From Bacillota bacterium (GTDB lineage: Bacteria > Bacillota > Clostridia > Peptostreptococcales > Anaerovoracaceae): a stretch of DNA of 64,000 bases. Location: assembly GCA_017437745.1 (NCBI GenBank), contig JAFRYI010000010.1, positions 62,001-126,000 of the forward strand, read 5' to 3'. The notes under the pieces were generated by a model that was given only the letters and a program-made list of their open reading frames with translations, did no database searches and had not been told where the DNA came from. Positions 48,507 to 56,275 of the stretch are shown piece by piece (positions within the stretch are counted from its first letter, which is position 1; the number at the start of each line of letters is the position of its first letter). The translations under genes and the position numbers were made by a program.

Positions 48507-49279
48507 GAGAATTCTTTACAGGCCGCACAGGCCATCCTAAGCTGGAAGAGCTCAGGAAATTCAAATACGCGCACAGGGGTTTCCACGACAAGCCTCAGAT
48601 CCCGGAGAACTCGCTCGCGGCGTTCATAAGGGCCATACGCAGCAAGTTCGGCGCGGAGCTGGACGTCCATCTGACCAAGGACGGCCACCTTGTGGTGTTC
48701 CACGACGACACAACGGACCGCACCACCGGTCAGCCGGGCACGCTGGAGGAGCGCACGCTGGAGGAAGTCCGTGAGCTGCGTCTGGAGGGAACGGACGAGA
48801 AGGTGCCTCTGTTCAACGAAGTTCTGACTCTGTTCGAGGACAGCGGTTTTCCGCTCATAATCGAGCTTAAGGTGGTGGGTGGCAACTACAACGAGCTCGC
48901 GAAGGCCGTCTGCGAGCGTCTGGACAGCTACAAGGGACTGTTCTGCATAGAGAGCTTCGACCCGCGCGCCATTAAAGCGGTGCGCAAACTGCGTCCGGAT
49001 ATAGTCCGCGGGCAGCTGTCGTCGGATTTCGTGCAGGAGCCCGGCACGTCGCCCAAGAACACACGCTGGATCCTTACGAACCTTAAGATGGACTTCCTGT
49101 CCAGGCCGGACTTCGTGGCATATAACTTCCAGTACCATGACAATCCCGCGTTCAAGAAGGCGGTCCGCAAAGGCATCCAGGGCGTAGCCTGGACCATACG
49201 CACTCCGGAAGATTTCAAGAAATCCGAACGCCTGGGATACATTAACATCTTCGAGAAGTTCGACCCGAACGAATTGTAA
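48503..49279 (+). CDS. Glycerophosphodiester phosphodiesterase
   Basis: A 258-residue GDPD. Catalytic blocks are 'YAHRGFHDKPQIPENSLAAF' (His-Arg-Gly, Glu-Asn), 'GAELDVHLTKDGHLVVFHDD' (Glu/Asp metal site and second His) and 'PLIIELKV', with the C-terminal 'GVAWTIRTPEDFKK'. It hydrolyses glycerophosphodiesters to glycerol-3-phosphate, as in lipid recycling or teichoic-acid turnover. No signal peptide, so it acts inside the cell. Coupled to the rhomboid gene by a four-base overlap. Confidence 0.95.
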   Translation: MREFFTGRTGHPKLEELRKFKYAHRGFHDKPQIPENSLAAFIRAIRSKFGAELDVHLTKDGHLVVFHDDTTDRTTGQPGTLEERTLEEVRELRLEGTDEKVPLFNEVLTLFEDSGFPLIIELKVVGGNYNELAKAVCERLDSYKGLFCIESFDPRAIKAVRKLRPDIVRGQLSSDFVQEPGTSPKNTRWILTNLKMDFLSRPDFVAYNFQYHDNPAFKKAVRKGIQGVAWTIRTPEDFKKSERLGYINIFEKFDPNEL

Positions 49280-49294
49280 CTAAATGATAGTTGC
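49276..49294. repeat. 19-base palindrome, family GCAACTG-N5-CAGTTGC
   Basis: Reads GTAACTA-AATGA-TAGTTGC and overlaps the GDPD stop codon. The arm change G to A is matched by C to T on the other side. Confidence 0.65.
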
Positions 49295-49316
49295 AACAAA
49301 CCAGACACCAATACAA

Positions 49317-49347
49317 AAGCGCTCCCGAACCCCGGTAGCGCTTGATC
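49317..49347. terminator. Bidirectional hairpin terminator
   Basis: AAGCGCT / AGCGCTT around 13 bases; minus strand side TTTTGT, plus side GATCTTTC. It separates the convergent GDPD and cca genes. Confidence 0.7.
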
Positions 49348-49356
49348 TTTCAGGTA

Positions 49357-50736
49357 TTATTTCTTTCTTGCCATTGCCAGCACCTGCTTAAGCGCCGTCT
49401 GTTTGTCTATGCCGGCCAGCCGCAGCTTGTGGGCGTATTCCAGCAATTCTCCGAAGTTCTCGCCCGGCTCCAGCCCCGCCGCTATAAGGTCGCGGCCCAT
49501 TACGTAAGGCTGCGCCATCGTCTCCCTGTATCTTTCAAGCCGCTCGAACAGGAAGCCCGCGTCGCCGGAGAAAGGTGTGTCGCCGGACTTCACCGGATGG
49601 TCCGACATGGCCATGTATATAAGGTCCTGCGCGGACGCGGCCTGGTCGAACATCTTATTGGTGGACTTGACCGGAGACTTGTTGAAGGCCATCATGTTGG
49701 GCTTCATGTGGAGCTCCGCCATGTTCAGCACGTAGCCGGTAAGCGCGGCCTCGTCCGTAAGCCGCCTCAGAAATCCTTCTATTATCGGCAGCCCTGCCGA
49801 TTCGTGGCCGTAGGCGTGGATGCGCCCCTTTACGAACTCCGTGGTCGTTATCTTGCCAAGGTCGTGCGTAAGCGCAAGCATCATGAACGGGTACGGCTGC
49901 TCTGCTTTGCCGCGATAGCCCGCGGCGCGGTCCAGGACCTCCATAGTGTGTGTCCATACGTCGCCCTCCGGGTGGTACTCCGGATCCTGCTCCAGCCCGA
50001 CAGTCTGCTCCAGCTCCGCGAACCACGGCGAAAGCTGGCGCATCCGACGCAGCGTCTCGAAGAATACCGACGGCTTTTCGCTGCCCATCAGCGCTTTCTT
50101 AAGCTCGCCCTCCACTCTTTCTCTGGACAGCGTTGCAAGGTCCATGCCGGAGCAGAGTTCGACGGTCGCCGGATCCACGCTGAATCCCAGCACGGCCGCG
50201 AATCTTGCGCACCTTAAGACACGCAGCGGGTCTTCTATGAAGCTTGCCGGGTCCACGCAGCGCAGCACGCGCTTCTCCAGATCCTCACGTCCGCCGTAGG
50301 GATCCACTATCTCGCCGGTAAGCACATCCTCCATCAGCGCGTTGACCGTAAAGTCCCTGCGCCTGGCCGCCGCTTCCGCCCCTATGAACGGATCCGTGAA
50401 CACCTCGAAATCGCGGTGTCCGCGTCCGGTAGCGTGTTCCTTGCGTGGGATCGCTATGTCCAGCGCGCTTCCGGAAAGTCCGTAGATGCCGAAGCTGCTG
50501 CCGTACTGCAAAGGCTCGCCCAGGGAATCCAGGGCATCCCAAAGCACGGCCGGCTCCACGCCGTGGACTTCTATGTCTATGTCCCCGCGCAGCTCGCCGC
50601 CGTACAGAAGCTTGTCGCGGACGCAGCCGCCGACGTAGAAGACTCTTCCGCCCGCCGACCGCGCTTTTTCCGCGATCTTTTCCGCCAGCGCTATGTCCCG
50701 TTTTGTGTCGTTTTCTGTAATGGTGATGCCGCCCAT
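49357..50736 (-). CDS. cca: CCA tRNA nucleotidyltransferase with HD domain
   Basis: A 459-residue class II nucleotidyltransferase. The head has 'GGRVFYVGGCVRDKLL', the catalytic Asp pair in 'RGDIDIEVHGV', 'RRRDFTVNALMEDVLTGEIV' and 'DPLRVLRCARFAA'. An HD phosphohydrolase-like domain follows ('EGDVWTHTMEVLDRA', 'MLALTHDLGKITTTEF', 'AYGHESAGL'). It adds or repairs the 3'-CCA of tRNA; the HD part may have 2',3'-cyclic phosphatase activity. No clear ribosome site precedes the ATG. 107 bases after trxA on the same strand. Confidence 0.94.
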   Translation of the reverse strand: MGGITITENDTKRDIALAEKIAEKARSAGGRVFYVGGCVRDKLLYGGELRGDIDIEVHGVEPAVLWDALDSLGEPLQYGSSFGIYGLSGSALDIAIPRKEHATGRGHRDFEVFTDPFIGAEAAARRRDFTVNALMEDVLTGEIVDPYGGREDLEKRVLRCVDPASFIEDPLRVLRCARFAAVLGFSVDPATVELCSGMDLATLSRERVEGELKKALMGSEKPSVFFETLRRMRQLSPWFAELEQTVGLEQDPEYHPEGDVWTHTMEVLDRAAGYRGKAEQPYPFMMLALTHDLGKITTTEFVKGRIHAYGHESAGLPIIEGFLRRLTDEAALTGYVLNMAELHMKPNMMAFNKSPVKSTNKMFDQAASAQDLIYMAMSDHPVKSGDTPFSGDAGFLFERLERYRETMAQPYVMGRDLIAAGLEPGENFGELLEYAHKLRLAGIDKQTALKQVLAMARKK

Positions 50737-50843
50737 CGTGTTTAGGGGCCGCCTGCCCGGTGCGTTCGCGCTAAAGCCTTACGCATGCCTCTGCAAGGCT
50801 CTGTAACGCCCGCAGAGCGCCTTTACCGGCCCTAAAGGCACAA

Positions 50844-51152
50844 TTATCCTACGAACGCCTCCAGCTCGCTGTAAGGCATGTATCCCATGGTCTTCTTTAC
50901 GGCATCGCCGCCGCGGAACAGGAACAGCGTGGGTACGGCAGCTACCTCGAAGTACGCCGCCAGATCCGGCTGCTCGTCTATGTTCACCTTGCAGACCTTT
51001 ATCTCCGGATGATCCTCCGCCAGCCTTGCCACCGCCGGAGCCAGCATCCTGCACGGGCCGCACCAGGCCGCCCAGAAGTCCACCAGCACCGGTCTGTCGG
51101 AGCGGAGCACTTCTTCCGCGAAGTTTTCTGCTGTTATCGTTATCTCTTTCAT
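50844..51152 (-). CDS. trxA: Thioredoxin
   Basis: A 102-residue thioredoxin with the active site 'FWAAWCGPCRML' at ~27-38, the buried Asp in 'VLVDFWAAW' and the cis-Pro in 'EVAAVPTLFLFRGG'. It reduces protein disulfides in the cytoplasm. AAGGAGG precedes the start and a TATAAT (minus strand, 51175-51180) lies just upstream. Probably co-transcribed with cca. Confidence 0.96.
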   Translation of the reverse strand: MKEITITAENFAEEVLRSDRPVLVDFWAAWCGPCRMLAPAVARLAEDHPEIKVCKVNIDEQPDLAAYFEVAAVPTLFLFRGGDAVKKTMGYMPYSELEAFVG

Positions 51153-51188
51153 TGCCTAGCCTCCTTCGGCACGATTATATCATAAAAA

Positions 51189-51219
51189 ACAGGAGGCAGA
51201 GGAAAGTTCCTCCGCCTCC
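51189..51219 (-). terminator. Rho-independent terminator upstream of trxA
   Basis: On the minus strand GGAGGC-GAGGAA / TTCCTC-GCCTCC then TGTTTTTTA. It ends the upstream coiled-coil gene's transcript and sits next to the trxA -10 box. Confidence 0.85.
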
Positions 51220-51393
51220 CGGCCGCCTGAAACCGAACTTCCGCGGCGGAAGTTTTCGGCGCCCCGCCAAATTGCCGATCCTGCTTTACCCTGAACGTTT
51301 ATCAATAACAGATAACTCGAAAAAATAACGTAAAACGATTACCTTGGACCGTTCCTCAAAGAGAAAAAAGATGCGGCGCGCCCGGAGTGCTTA

Positions 51394-51912
51394 TCAATCC
51401 AGCTTAACGTCTATCTCCATGGTCTCGGTGGTGTTGAGGGTGTCCAGCGCCACCTGCAGAGCTGAGAGCTTGTCGCCGATCTCGTTGTACTTGCGCTCCA
51501 CCTCCGCCATGTCGTAGTTGGTTATTACGTAGTCTATTATGTTGCTGCTGCGGATGCCTACCTCCACTCTTTCCCTGGGCAGACGGCTGACCATGTTGCC
51601 GAGGGTCATCTTCCTGGCCCGAAGCTGCGGGATCAGCACCAGCGCCTGGTCCACGGTAATGTCATCGAAGCCGGGCAGGGTGTGGGTGGTGTTGAAGCAG
51701 TTTATGGCGTGCTTTACCTTGCGCATCATGGCCTCCAGCTCTTCCAGCTGAGCCTGGGTCTTCGCGAAGTCGTACTCCGGACGCAGCGCCTCTGCGTCCT
51801 CGCCTGCGGCGGCGTTGAAGGTGGAGCCTTTGTTTTCGGCTATCTCCAGCCTGCTTATCCTTTCCTCTATCTTCTTTATGAGCTTGTTTGCTTCCGCGGA
51901 TGTGTATTTCAT
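51394..51912 (-). CDS. Coiled-coil protein resembling the DIP1984 group, function unknown
   Basis: A 172-residue soluble, strongly helical protein. Two long helices flank a conserved middle: 'KHAINCFNTTHTLPGFDDIT', 'VDQALVLIPQLRARKMTLGN' and 'SSNIIDYVITNYDMAEVERK'. The order helix, 'N..N', short loop, helix resembles DIP1984-like proteins, but I am not sure of the family. The ATG at 51910-51912 follows AAAGGAGG. It is alone on its transcript, divergent from ispE, and ends with a terminator. Confidence 0.6.
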   Translation of the reverse strand: MKYTSAEANKLIKKIEERISRLEIAENKGSTFNAAAGEDAEALRPEYDFAKTQAQLEELEAMMRKVKHAINCFNTTHTLPGFDDITVDQALVLIPQLRARKMTLGNMVSRLPRERVEVGIRSSNIIDYVITNYDMAEVERKYNEIGDKLSALQVALDTLNTTETMEIDVKLD

Positions 51913-51976
51913 GAGTTTTCCTCCTTTGTGTTCTGTACGTGTTACGGCATGAATATGATACACCTTTTGCAGCTGT

Positions 51977-52007
51977 TTGTCATTTGCGCGGGCGCGTATG
52001 GTATAAT
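51977..52007 (+). promoter_or_regulatory. Extended -10 promoter giving a leaderless ispE transcript
   Basis: TTGTCA (51977-51982) lies 19 bases before an extended -10 TGGTATAAT (TATAAT at 52002-52007). The ispE ATG is six bases further and no Shine-Dalgarno is present. Confidence 0.65.
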
Positions 52008-52013
52008 GGACGC

Positions 52014-53012
52014 ATGAAGATGGACGCTTACGCGAAGATAAACCTTATACTGAACGTTCTGGGGACGCGGCCCGACGGCTACCACGAAGTGGAGATGCTT
52101 ATGCAGGCCGTCTCGCTCTGCGACGCAGTAACCGTAAAGACCGCCGACGCTTTAAACGAGGCAGACAGGTGCGGCAGCGACGCTCTGCTCGGACCGCAGG
52201 ATTTCGAGTACGGAACAAGCGACCTGGCATACAAGGCGGCCCTGCTCATGGCTGAGACTTTCCGCCCCGAACTTGTTACGACCGCGCTGGACGAGAACGG
52301 TCTGGAGCTTGTCCCCGGAGTAAAAGGCGTACATATTGAGATAGAAAAGCGTATTCCGGCCGCCGCAGGTCTTGCAGGCGGTTCTTCCGACGCGGCCGCG
52401 GTGATCACCGGGCTCGGAAGGCTCTGGCTGCAGGGGAAGAACGCGGACGATACGCAGCAAGAAGGCGCGGACGGATCGCAGAAACAGCCCGATGACGAAT
52501 TGCTGAAAACGTTGCTTCCGCTGGGCGCCGGGCTTGGCTCCGACGTTCCGTTCTGTGTAGCCGCTCAGCTGGGATATCCCGCGGCGATAGCCCGCGGACG
52601 CGGTACCGACCTGGAATTCGTGCAGCCTGTCGACTGCGGCGTGGATCTGTATTTTTCGGACTTTACGATACCTAATAAGACCGCCGCGGTATACGCGGAG
52701 CTTAAGGAAGAGGACTGCGCGGAGCGCTTCAGCATAGAAAGCTTCTTAAATGCCTCGAGCCTTAATGAGAAGCAGCGCTTCGTGGGTAACCACCTGCAGG
52801 CTCCGGCTGAAAGGCTGTTCGGGAAGATAAGGCAACTGAATTACAGTTGCACAAAAGATGGTGCCGTAAACAGACCGTCCGCCGGATCAGCGATACCCGC
52901 GGACGCAGCGGACAAGACCCCCGCGACCCCTGCAAACGCAACTCTCTGCGGCGCAGGTCCCACGTATTTCACCCTGTCGGAAACGGGGGAATACCGCACT
53001 GTAGTAAAATAG
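52014..53012 (+). CDS. ispE: 4-diphosphocytidyl-2-C-methyl-D-erythritol kinase IspE, with insertions
   Basis: A 332-residue GHMP kinase of the MEP isoprenoid pathway. Marks: 'MDAYAKINLILNVLGTRPDG', 'YHEVEMLMQAVSLCD', the ATP loop 'PAAAGLAGGSSDAAAVIT', 'LGAGLGSDVPFCVA' and the C-terminal 'LCGAGPTYFTLS'. It is longer than the usual ~290 because of two low-complexity insertions: 'NADDTQQEGADGSQKQ' (~143-158) and ~40 residues of Ala/Thr/Pro before 'LCGAGPT'. The second insertion is in part encoded by the palindrome 52832-52850. The transcript appears leaderless. A short hairpin (53060-53082) follows. Confidence 0.93.
   Translation: MKMDAYAKINLILNVLGTRPDGYHEVEMLMQAVSLCDAVTVKTADALNEADRCGSDALLGPQDFEYGTSDLAYKAALLMAETFRPELVTTALDENGLELVPGVKGVHIEIEKRIPAAAGLAGGSSDAAAVITGLGRLWLQGKNADDTQQEGADGSQKQPDDELLKTLLPLGAGLGSDVPFCVAAQLGYPAAIARGRGTDLEFVQPVDCGVDLYFSDFTIPNKTAAVYAELKEEDCAERFSIESFLNASSLNEKQRFVGNHLQAPAERLFGKIRQLNYSCTKDGAVNRPSAGSAIPADAADKTPATPANATLCGAGPTYFTLSETGEYRTVVK
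52832..52850. repeat. 19-base palindrome inside ispE, family GCAACTG-N5-CAGTTGC
   Basis: Reads GCAACTG-AATTA-CAGTTGC with perfect 7-base arms. It encodes 'RQLNYSCT' at the start of the insertion before the last GHMP motif. Confidence 0.7.
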
Positions 53013-53059
53013 CGTCAGACACGCAAATTATTCGCGCGGCGCGCCACTTTAACAGCATA

Positions 53060-53082
53060 AAACGGCCTGGAGCCGTTGTTTT
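53060..53082 (+). terminator. Weak terminator of ispE
   Basis: AACGGC / GCCGTT around CTGGA, then GTTTTG. Only six base pairs. It overlaps the ddl promoter region (extended -10 TGATATAAT at 53087). Confidence 0.5.
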
Positions 53083-53131
53083 GTGATATAATAATAAGAA
53101 CGATATTTTTACAGTTCCCTGGAGGTGAACC

Positions 53132-54202
53132 ATGGCAAAGACAAGACTGGCTGTCCTCTTCGGCGGAAAGTCCGGAGAACACGAGATCAGCTGCATTTCC
53201 GCTACATCGGTCATAAAGGCGGTGGACAAGGAAAAATACGACATCATAACCATAGGCATCACCAAGAAAGGCGAATGGCTGCTCTACGAAGGCCCCATCG
53301 AGAACATCGAGAACGACACCTGGGAAGCCAAGGCAAAAGCCGATCTGGCTGCGGACCCGGAGCACTTCGGGATCACCATACTGGGCTGCGGCGGCAAAGG
53401 CCTTAAGGACATATGCGACTTCGTTTTCCCGGTGCTGCACGGCCCCAACGGCGAGGACGGCACGGTCCAGGGCGTGCTCAAGCTTCTGGACATCCCCTTC
53501 GCGGCAAGCGGAGTTCTGGGATGCGCCCTTACGATGGACAAGATAGCCGCCAAGGACGTGTTCAAGTCCGCGGGAATAAAGCAGGTCCCCTACGTGGCGC
53601 TCAACTCCACGGAGATCGGCCCGGAGATAGAGAAAAAGATAAACGACACACTGGTCTACCCGCTGTTCATAAAACCCGCCAACATGGGATCTTCCGTGGG
53701 TATCTCCAAGGTCCACGATCCCAGCGGCCTGGAAGCAGCGCTTAAGGAAGCCGCAAAGTACGACATTCGCATAGTCGTGGAGCAGGGCGTAAACGCGAGA
53801 GAACTGGAGACCGCGGTAATGGGCAATCTGGAGCCCGTGGCCGGAGCCGTCGGCGAAGTCCTTACCGAAGCGGACTTCTACGACTACGAAGCCAAGTATC
53901 ACAGCAGCGCTAGCCGCACCGTGGTACCGGCGGACCTTCCCAAGGAGCTTTCGGACGAGATCCGCGCGGAAGCCATAAAGGCCTACCTTGCCTGCAACTG
54001 CAGCGGTTTTGCCCGCGTGGACTTCCTTGTGGACAAAGATTCACAGGAAATTTACCTTAACGAGATAAACTCCATACCCGGATTCACTAAGATTAGCATG
54101 TTCCCCATGCTCTTCATGGCTACGGGGCTTACCTATACGGAGATAGTGGAGAGAATAATAGAACTCGGCTATGAAAGATATAATGCTGAAAATCAAAAGT
54201 GA
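53132..54202 (+). CDS. ddl: D-alanine--D-alanine ligase
   Basis: A 356-residue ATP-grasp ligase that makes D-Ala-D-Ala for peptidoglycan. Marks: 'LAVLFGGKSGEHEISCISAT', 'FPVLHGPNGEDGTVQGVLKL', 'LFIKPANMGSSVGISKVHDP', 'ELETAVMGN', 'ARVDFLVDKDSQEIYLNEIN' and 'SIPGFTKISMFPMLF'. The size and the loop order fit the VanA/Ddl type A-like group with Tyr/Phe specificity not readable here. GGAGGTG before the start and an extended -10 upstream. Its 3' end overlaps the DUF1934 start by 32 bases. Confidence 0.97.
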   Translation: MAKTRLAVLFGGKSGEHEISCISATSVIKAVDKEKYDIITIGITKKGEWLLYEGPIENIENDTWEAKAKADLAADPEHFGITILGCGGKGLKDICDFVFPVLHGPNGEDGTVQGVLKLLDIPFAASGVLGCALTMDKIAAKDVFKSAGIKQVPYVALNSTEIGPEIEKKINDTLVYPLFIKPANMGSSVGISKVHDPSGLEAALKEAAKYDIRIVVEQGVNARELETAVMGNLEPVAGAVGEVLTEADFYDYEAKYHSSASRTVVPADLPKELSDEIRAEAIKAYLACNCSGFARVDFLVDKDSQEIYLNEINSIPGFTKISMFPMLFMATGLTYTEIVERIIELGYERYNAENQK

Positions 54203-54683
54203 CGACGGGATCGAGTTCGTAACGGAAGGGCGCCTCTACAGCAGAGGAAACACCACCCTCATCCAGTACGACGAGACCGTAATGTCCGGCATGGAAGGCT
54301 GCTCCACGAGCCTCACCATAACGCCCAAGCGCGTAAGGGTGAAGCGGACCGGAAGCGGCATGGAGATCCCCACGGAGATGGTCTTCGAGAAGGGGCGCCG
54401 GCTGAACGGTTTCTACTCCACGCCTTACGGCAGTTTCGGCGTAGAGATCCTGACCAACAAGATCTCCGGCCTGGGCGGCTTTGCCCAGACGTCGGGGAGT
54501 CTTTCCATTGATTATTCCATTTGCTTCAAGGGACTGTTCGACGCCAACAAGCAGCTGGAGATAGAGATCCTGCAGACCGGCGCGGAAGCGCTCCAATCCG
54601 GAATAGAGGCGGTGCCGGCTGCGGACATTTTCGAGATACCGGCTGACATCCTTTCGGAGGAGAACGATATACATGTCCAATAA
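54171..54683 (+). CDS. DUF1934 family protein (YwiB-like)
   Basis: A 170-residue beta-barrel-type protein: 'DGIEFVTEGRLYSRGNTTLI', 'QYDETVMSGMEGCSTSLTIT', 'RVKRTGSGMEIPTEMVFEKG' and 'GSLSIDYSICF' match DUF1934/YwiB, a calycin-like fold of unknown role. The ATG lies 32 bases inside ddl, so the two are coupled; a start at the second Met (54183) is possible. It overlaps a 52-residue membrane-protein gene by 11 bases. The family is often beside envelope or arginyl-tRNA synthetase genes, and here it follows ddl. Confidence 0.88.
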   Translation: MKDIMLKIKSDDGIEFVTEGRLYSRGNTTLIQYDETVMSGMEGCSTSLTITPKRVRVKRTGSGMEIPTEMVFEKGRRLNGFYSTPYGSFGVEILTNKISGLGGFAQTSGSLSIDYSICFKGLFDANKQLEIEILQTGAEALQSGIEAVPAADIFEIPADILSEENDIHVQ

Positions 54684-54831
54684 AAAGACAGTAAAGAAAT
54701 ATACGTACGCGCCCGTTAAAAGAACGAGCAGCCGCACTCTGGCGGTAAGGATATTCTGCATAGCGCTGGCTGCCATAATGGTGCTGGGCGTTGCCTATTA
54801 TCTGATACTTGTTATCGGAGGTAAGATGTGA
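54673..54831 (+). CDS. 52-residue single-pass membrane protein
   Basis: A small gene, MSNKKTVKKYTYAPVKRTSS then 'RTLAVRIFCIALAAIMVLGV' and 'AYYLILVIGGKM'. The N-terminus is strongly basic, followed by one membrane helix (~23-47). GGAGGAGA lies nine bases before the ATG, inside the end of DUF1934, and the TGA overlaps the next ATG by one base (TGATG). The tight overlaps on both sides argue that it is a real gene. I do not recognise the family; the pattern resembles small clostridial inner-membrane proteins near cell-wall genes. Confidence 0.72.
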   Translation: MSNKKTVKKYTYAPVKRTSSRTLAVRIFCIALAAIMVLGVAYYLILVIGGKM

Positions 54832-55268
54832 TGCGCCGCGTAAGCAAGGCCGCCCCGGGCGTACATGTAAACACTGCCGCAAGACGCATGCTGCCGAAGA
54901 TCCTGGCGCTGGCGCTTGCCGTGCTTCTGGTATTGGCGTGCGCTGTTTCCGCTTTCGCAAAGAGCGGCGACGGCGTTGTTTCTTTCGCAAAGAGCGGTGA
55001 CACTTACCTTGCAAAGAGCGGCGACGGCGACACAGCGACAGAACCCGTCACCACCATAGGCGCGGACTCTCCCGCCGGCAGCAGCACCGAAAATACCGGC
55101 GAGCAGAGCGCGACCATGGACGGCAGCGACAACGGCAACTCGGAGGACGGCGGGCAGACCGACCCGGAGACCGAGCGCCGCAAGGAGATCTACACGTTCA
55201 TGACGCTCATCGCTTTAGGCGCGATAATAGTAGGCATCAGGGAAAAGAAGAATAAAAGAAAGTTCTAG
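54831..55268 (+). CDS. Two-helix membrane protein with AKSGD repeats
   Basis: A 145-residue protein with an N-terminal signal or anchor helix (~22-42, 'ILALALAVLLVLACAVSAFA'). Three direct repeats of the type AKSGDG follow ('FAKSGDG', 'FAKSGDT', 'LAKSGDG'), then a Ser/Thr/Gly/Glu-rich spacer, a C-terminal helix 'YTFMTLIALGAIIVGI' and a basic tail. No family recognised. The ATG overlaps the previous stop; GGAGGTAAG is nearby. It may be a surface protein held by its C-terminal helix and basic tail. Confidence 0.68.
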   Translation: MRRVSKAAPGVHVNTAARRMLPKILALALAVLLVLACAVSAFAKSGDGVVSFAKSGDTYLAKSGDGDTATEPVTTIGADSPAGSSTENTGEQSATMDGSDNGNSEDGGQTDPETERRKEIYTFMTLIALGAIIVGIREKKNKRKF

Positions 55269-55290
55269 TCGTTGATACAGGAGGAATGCC

Positions 55291-55539
55291 ATGAAGCTCC
55301 GCACCGCAAAGACGATAACAAGGATCTCTGCCGTTCTGGCGGTGATCCTGGCAATAGTCTACAGACTTACGTATAACTACATAGCCATGTACGGTTTTCT
55401 TGCCGCGCTTGCTATACTGATCCTTGTAATGGTCCTGTTCGTGAAGTGCCCCCACTGCGGCGCGCACTTCCACAGGCTCAGTGATTCCGCATTAAGAGCC
55501 GGACGCTGCCCTTACTGCGGAGAAGAGATAGATTACTAG
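55291..55539 (+). CDS. Small membrane protein with C-terminal zinc ribbon
   Basis: An 82-residue protein. Two helices at ~12-28 and ~33-51 are followed by 'KCPHCGAHFHRLSDSALRAG' and 'RCPYCGEE', two CxxC pairs 20 residues apart that should hold one zinc. Such tiny zinc-ribbon membrane proteins are common in Clostridia and unassigned. GGAGG precedes the start. It lies 16 bases before the ABC ATPase gene and may be part of that exporter's transcript. Confidence 0.78.
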   Translation: MKLRTAKTITRISAVLAVILAIVYRLTYNYIAMYGFLAALAILILVMVLFVKCPHCGAHFHRLSDSALRAGRCPYCGEEIDY

Positions 55540-55555
55540 CTTTTAGGAGACAAAC

Positions 55556-56275
55556 ATGCTTAAGATCGAACATTTTACCAAGAAGTACGGCGACAAGGCC
55601 GCAGTCGACGACCTGAGCCTTCACATCCAGCCGGGCGAGATCTACGGATTCATAGGCCACAACGGCGCAGGAAAGACCACAACGCTTAAGGCCGTAGCCG
55701 GAATAATGAACTTCGACGAAGGCGAGATAACCATAAACGGACATTCTGTCGTAAACGAGCCGCTGGAATGCAAGAAAGTAACCGCGTACATACCGGACAA
55801 CCCGGACCTGTACGAGTTCATGACAGGAATACAGTACCTGAACTTCATAGCGGACATATTCGGCGTCGGCTCGGACACCAGAGCGGACCGCATCCGCGAG
55901 TATTCGCAGCTCTTCGACCTGGAGAGAAGCCTTGCCAACCCCATAAGCAGCTATTCCCACGGCATGAAGCAGAAGCTGGCCGTCATTTCCGCGCTCATTC
56001 ACGAGCCGAAGCTGATTTTAATGGACGAACCGTTCGTCGGACTGGACCCTGTGGCCAGCCACAACCTTAAACAGATAATGAGAAAGATCTGCGACAACGG
56101 CGGAGCCATATTCTTCTCCACGCACGTTCTGGAAGTTGCCGAAAAGCTCTGCGACAAGGTCGCCATCATAAAGGCCGGAAAGCTTATAAAGTCCGGCACC
56201 ATGGACGAGGTAAAGGGCGACGAATCCCTGGAGGAAGTATTCCTGGAGCTTGCGGAGGAGGCGGACAATGCTTAA
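55556..56275 (+). CDS. ABC transporter ATP-binding protein
   Basis: A 239-residue ABC ATPase: Walker A 'GFIGHNGAGKTTTLKAVAG', signature 'ISSYSHGMKQKLAVISALIH', Walker B 'LILMDEPFVGLD' and switch His in 'IFFSTHVLEV'. The signature has 'YSHGMKQKL' as in the CcmA/EcsA-like export group. It pairs with the permease, whose start it overlaps by eight bases. AGGAG precedes the start. Confidence 0.97.
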   Translation: MLKIEHFTKKYGDKAAVDDLSLHIQPGEIYGFIGHNGAGKTTTLKAVAGIMNFDEGEITINGHSVVNEPLECKKVTAYIPDNPDLYEFMTGIQYLNFIADIFGVGSDTRADRIREYSQLFDLERSLANPISSYSHGMKQKLAVISALIHEPKLILMDEPFVGLDPVASHNLKQIMRKICDNGGAIFFSTHVLEVAEKLCDKVAIIKAGKLIKSGTMDEVKGDESLEEVFLELAEEADNA

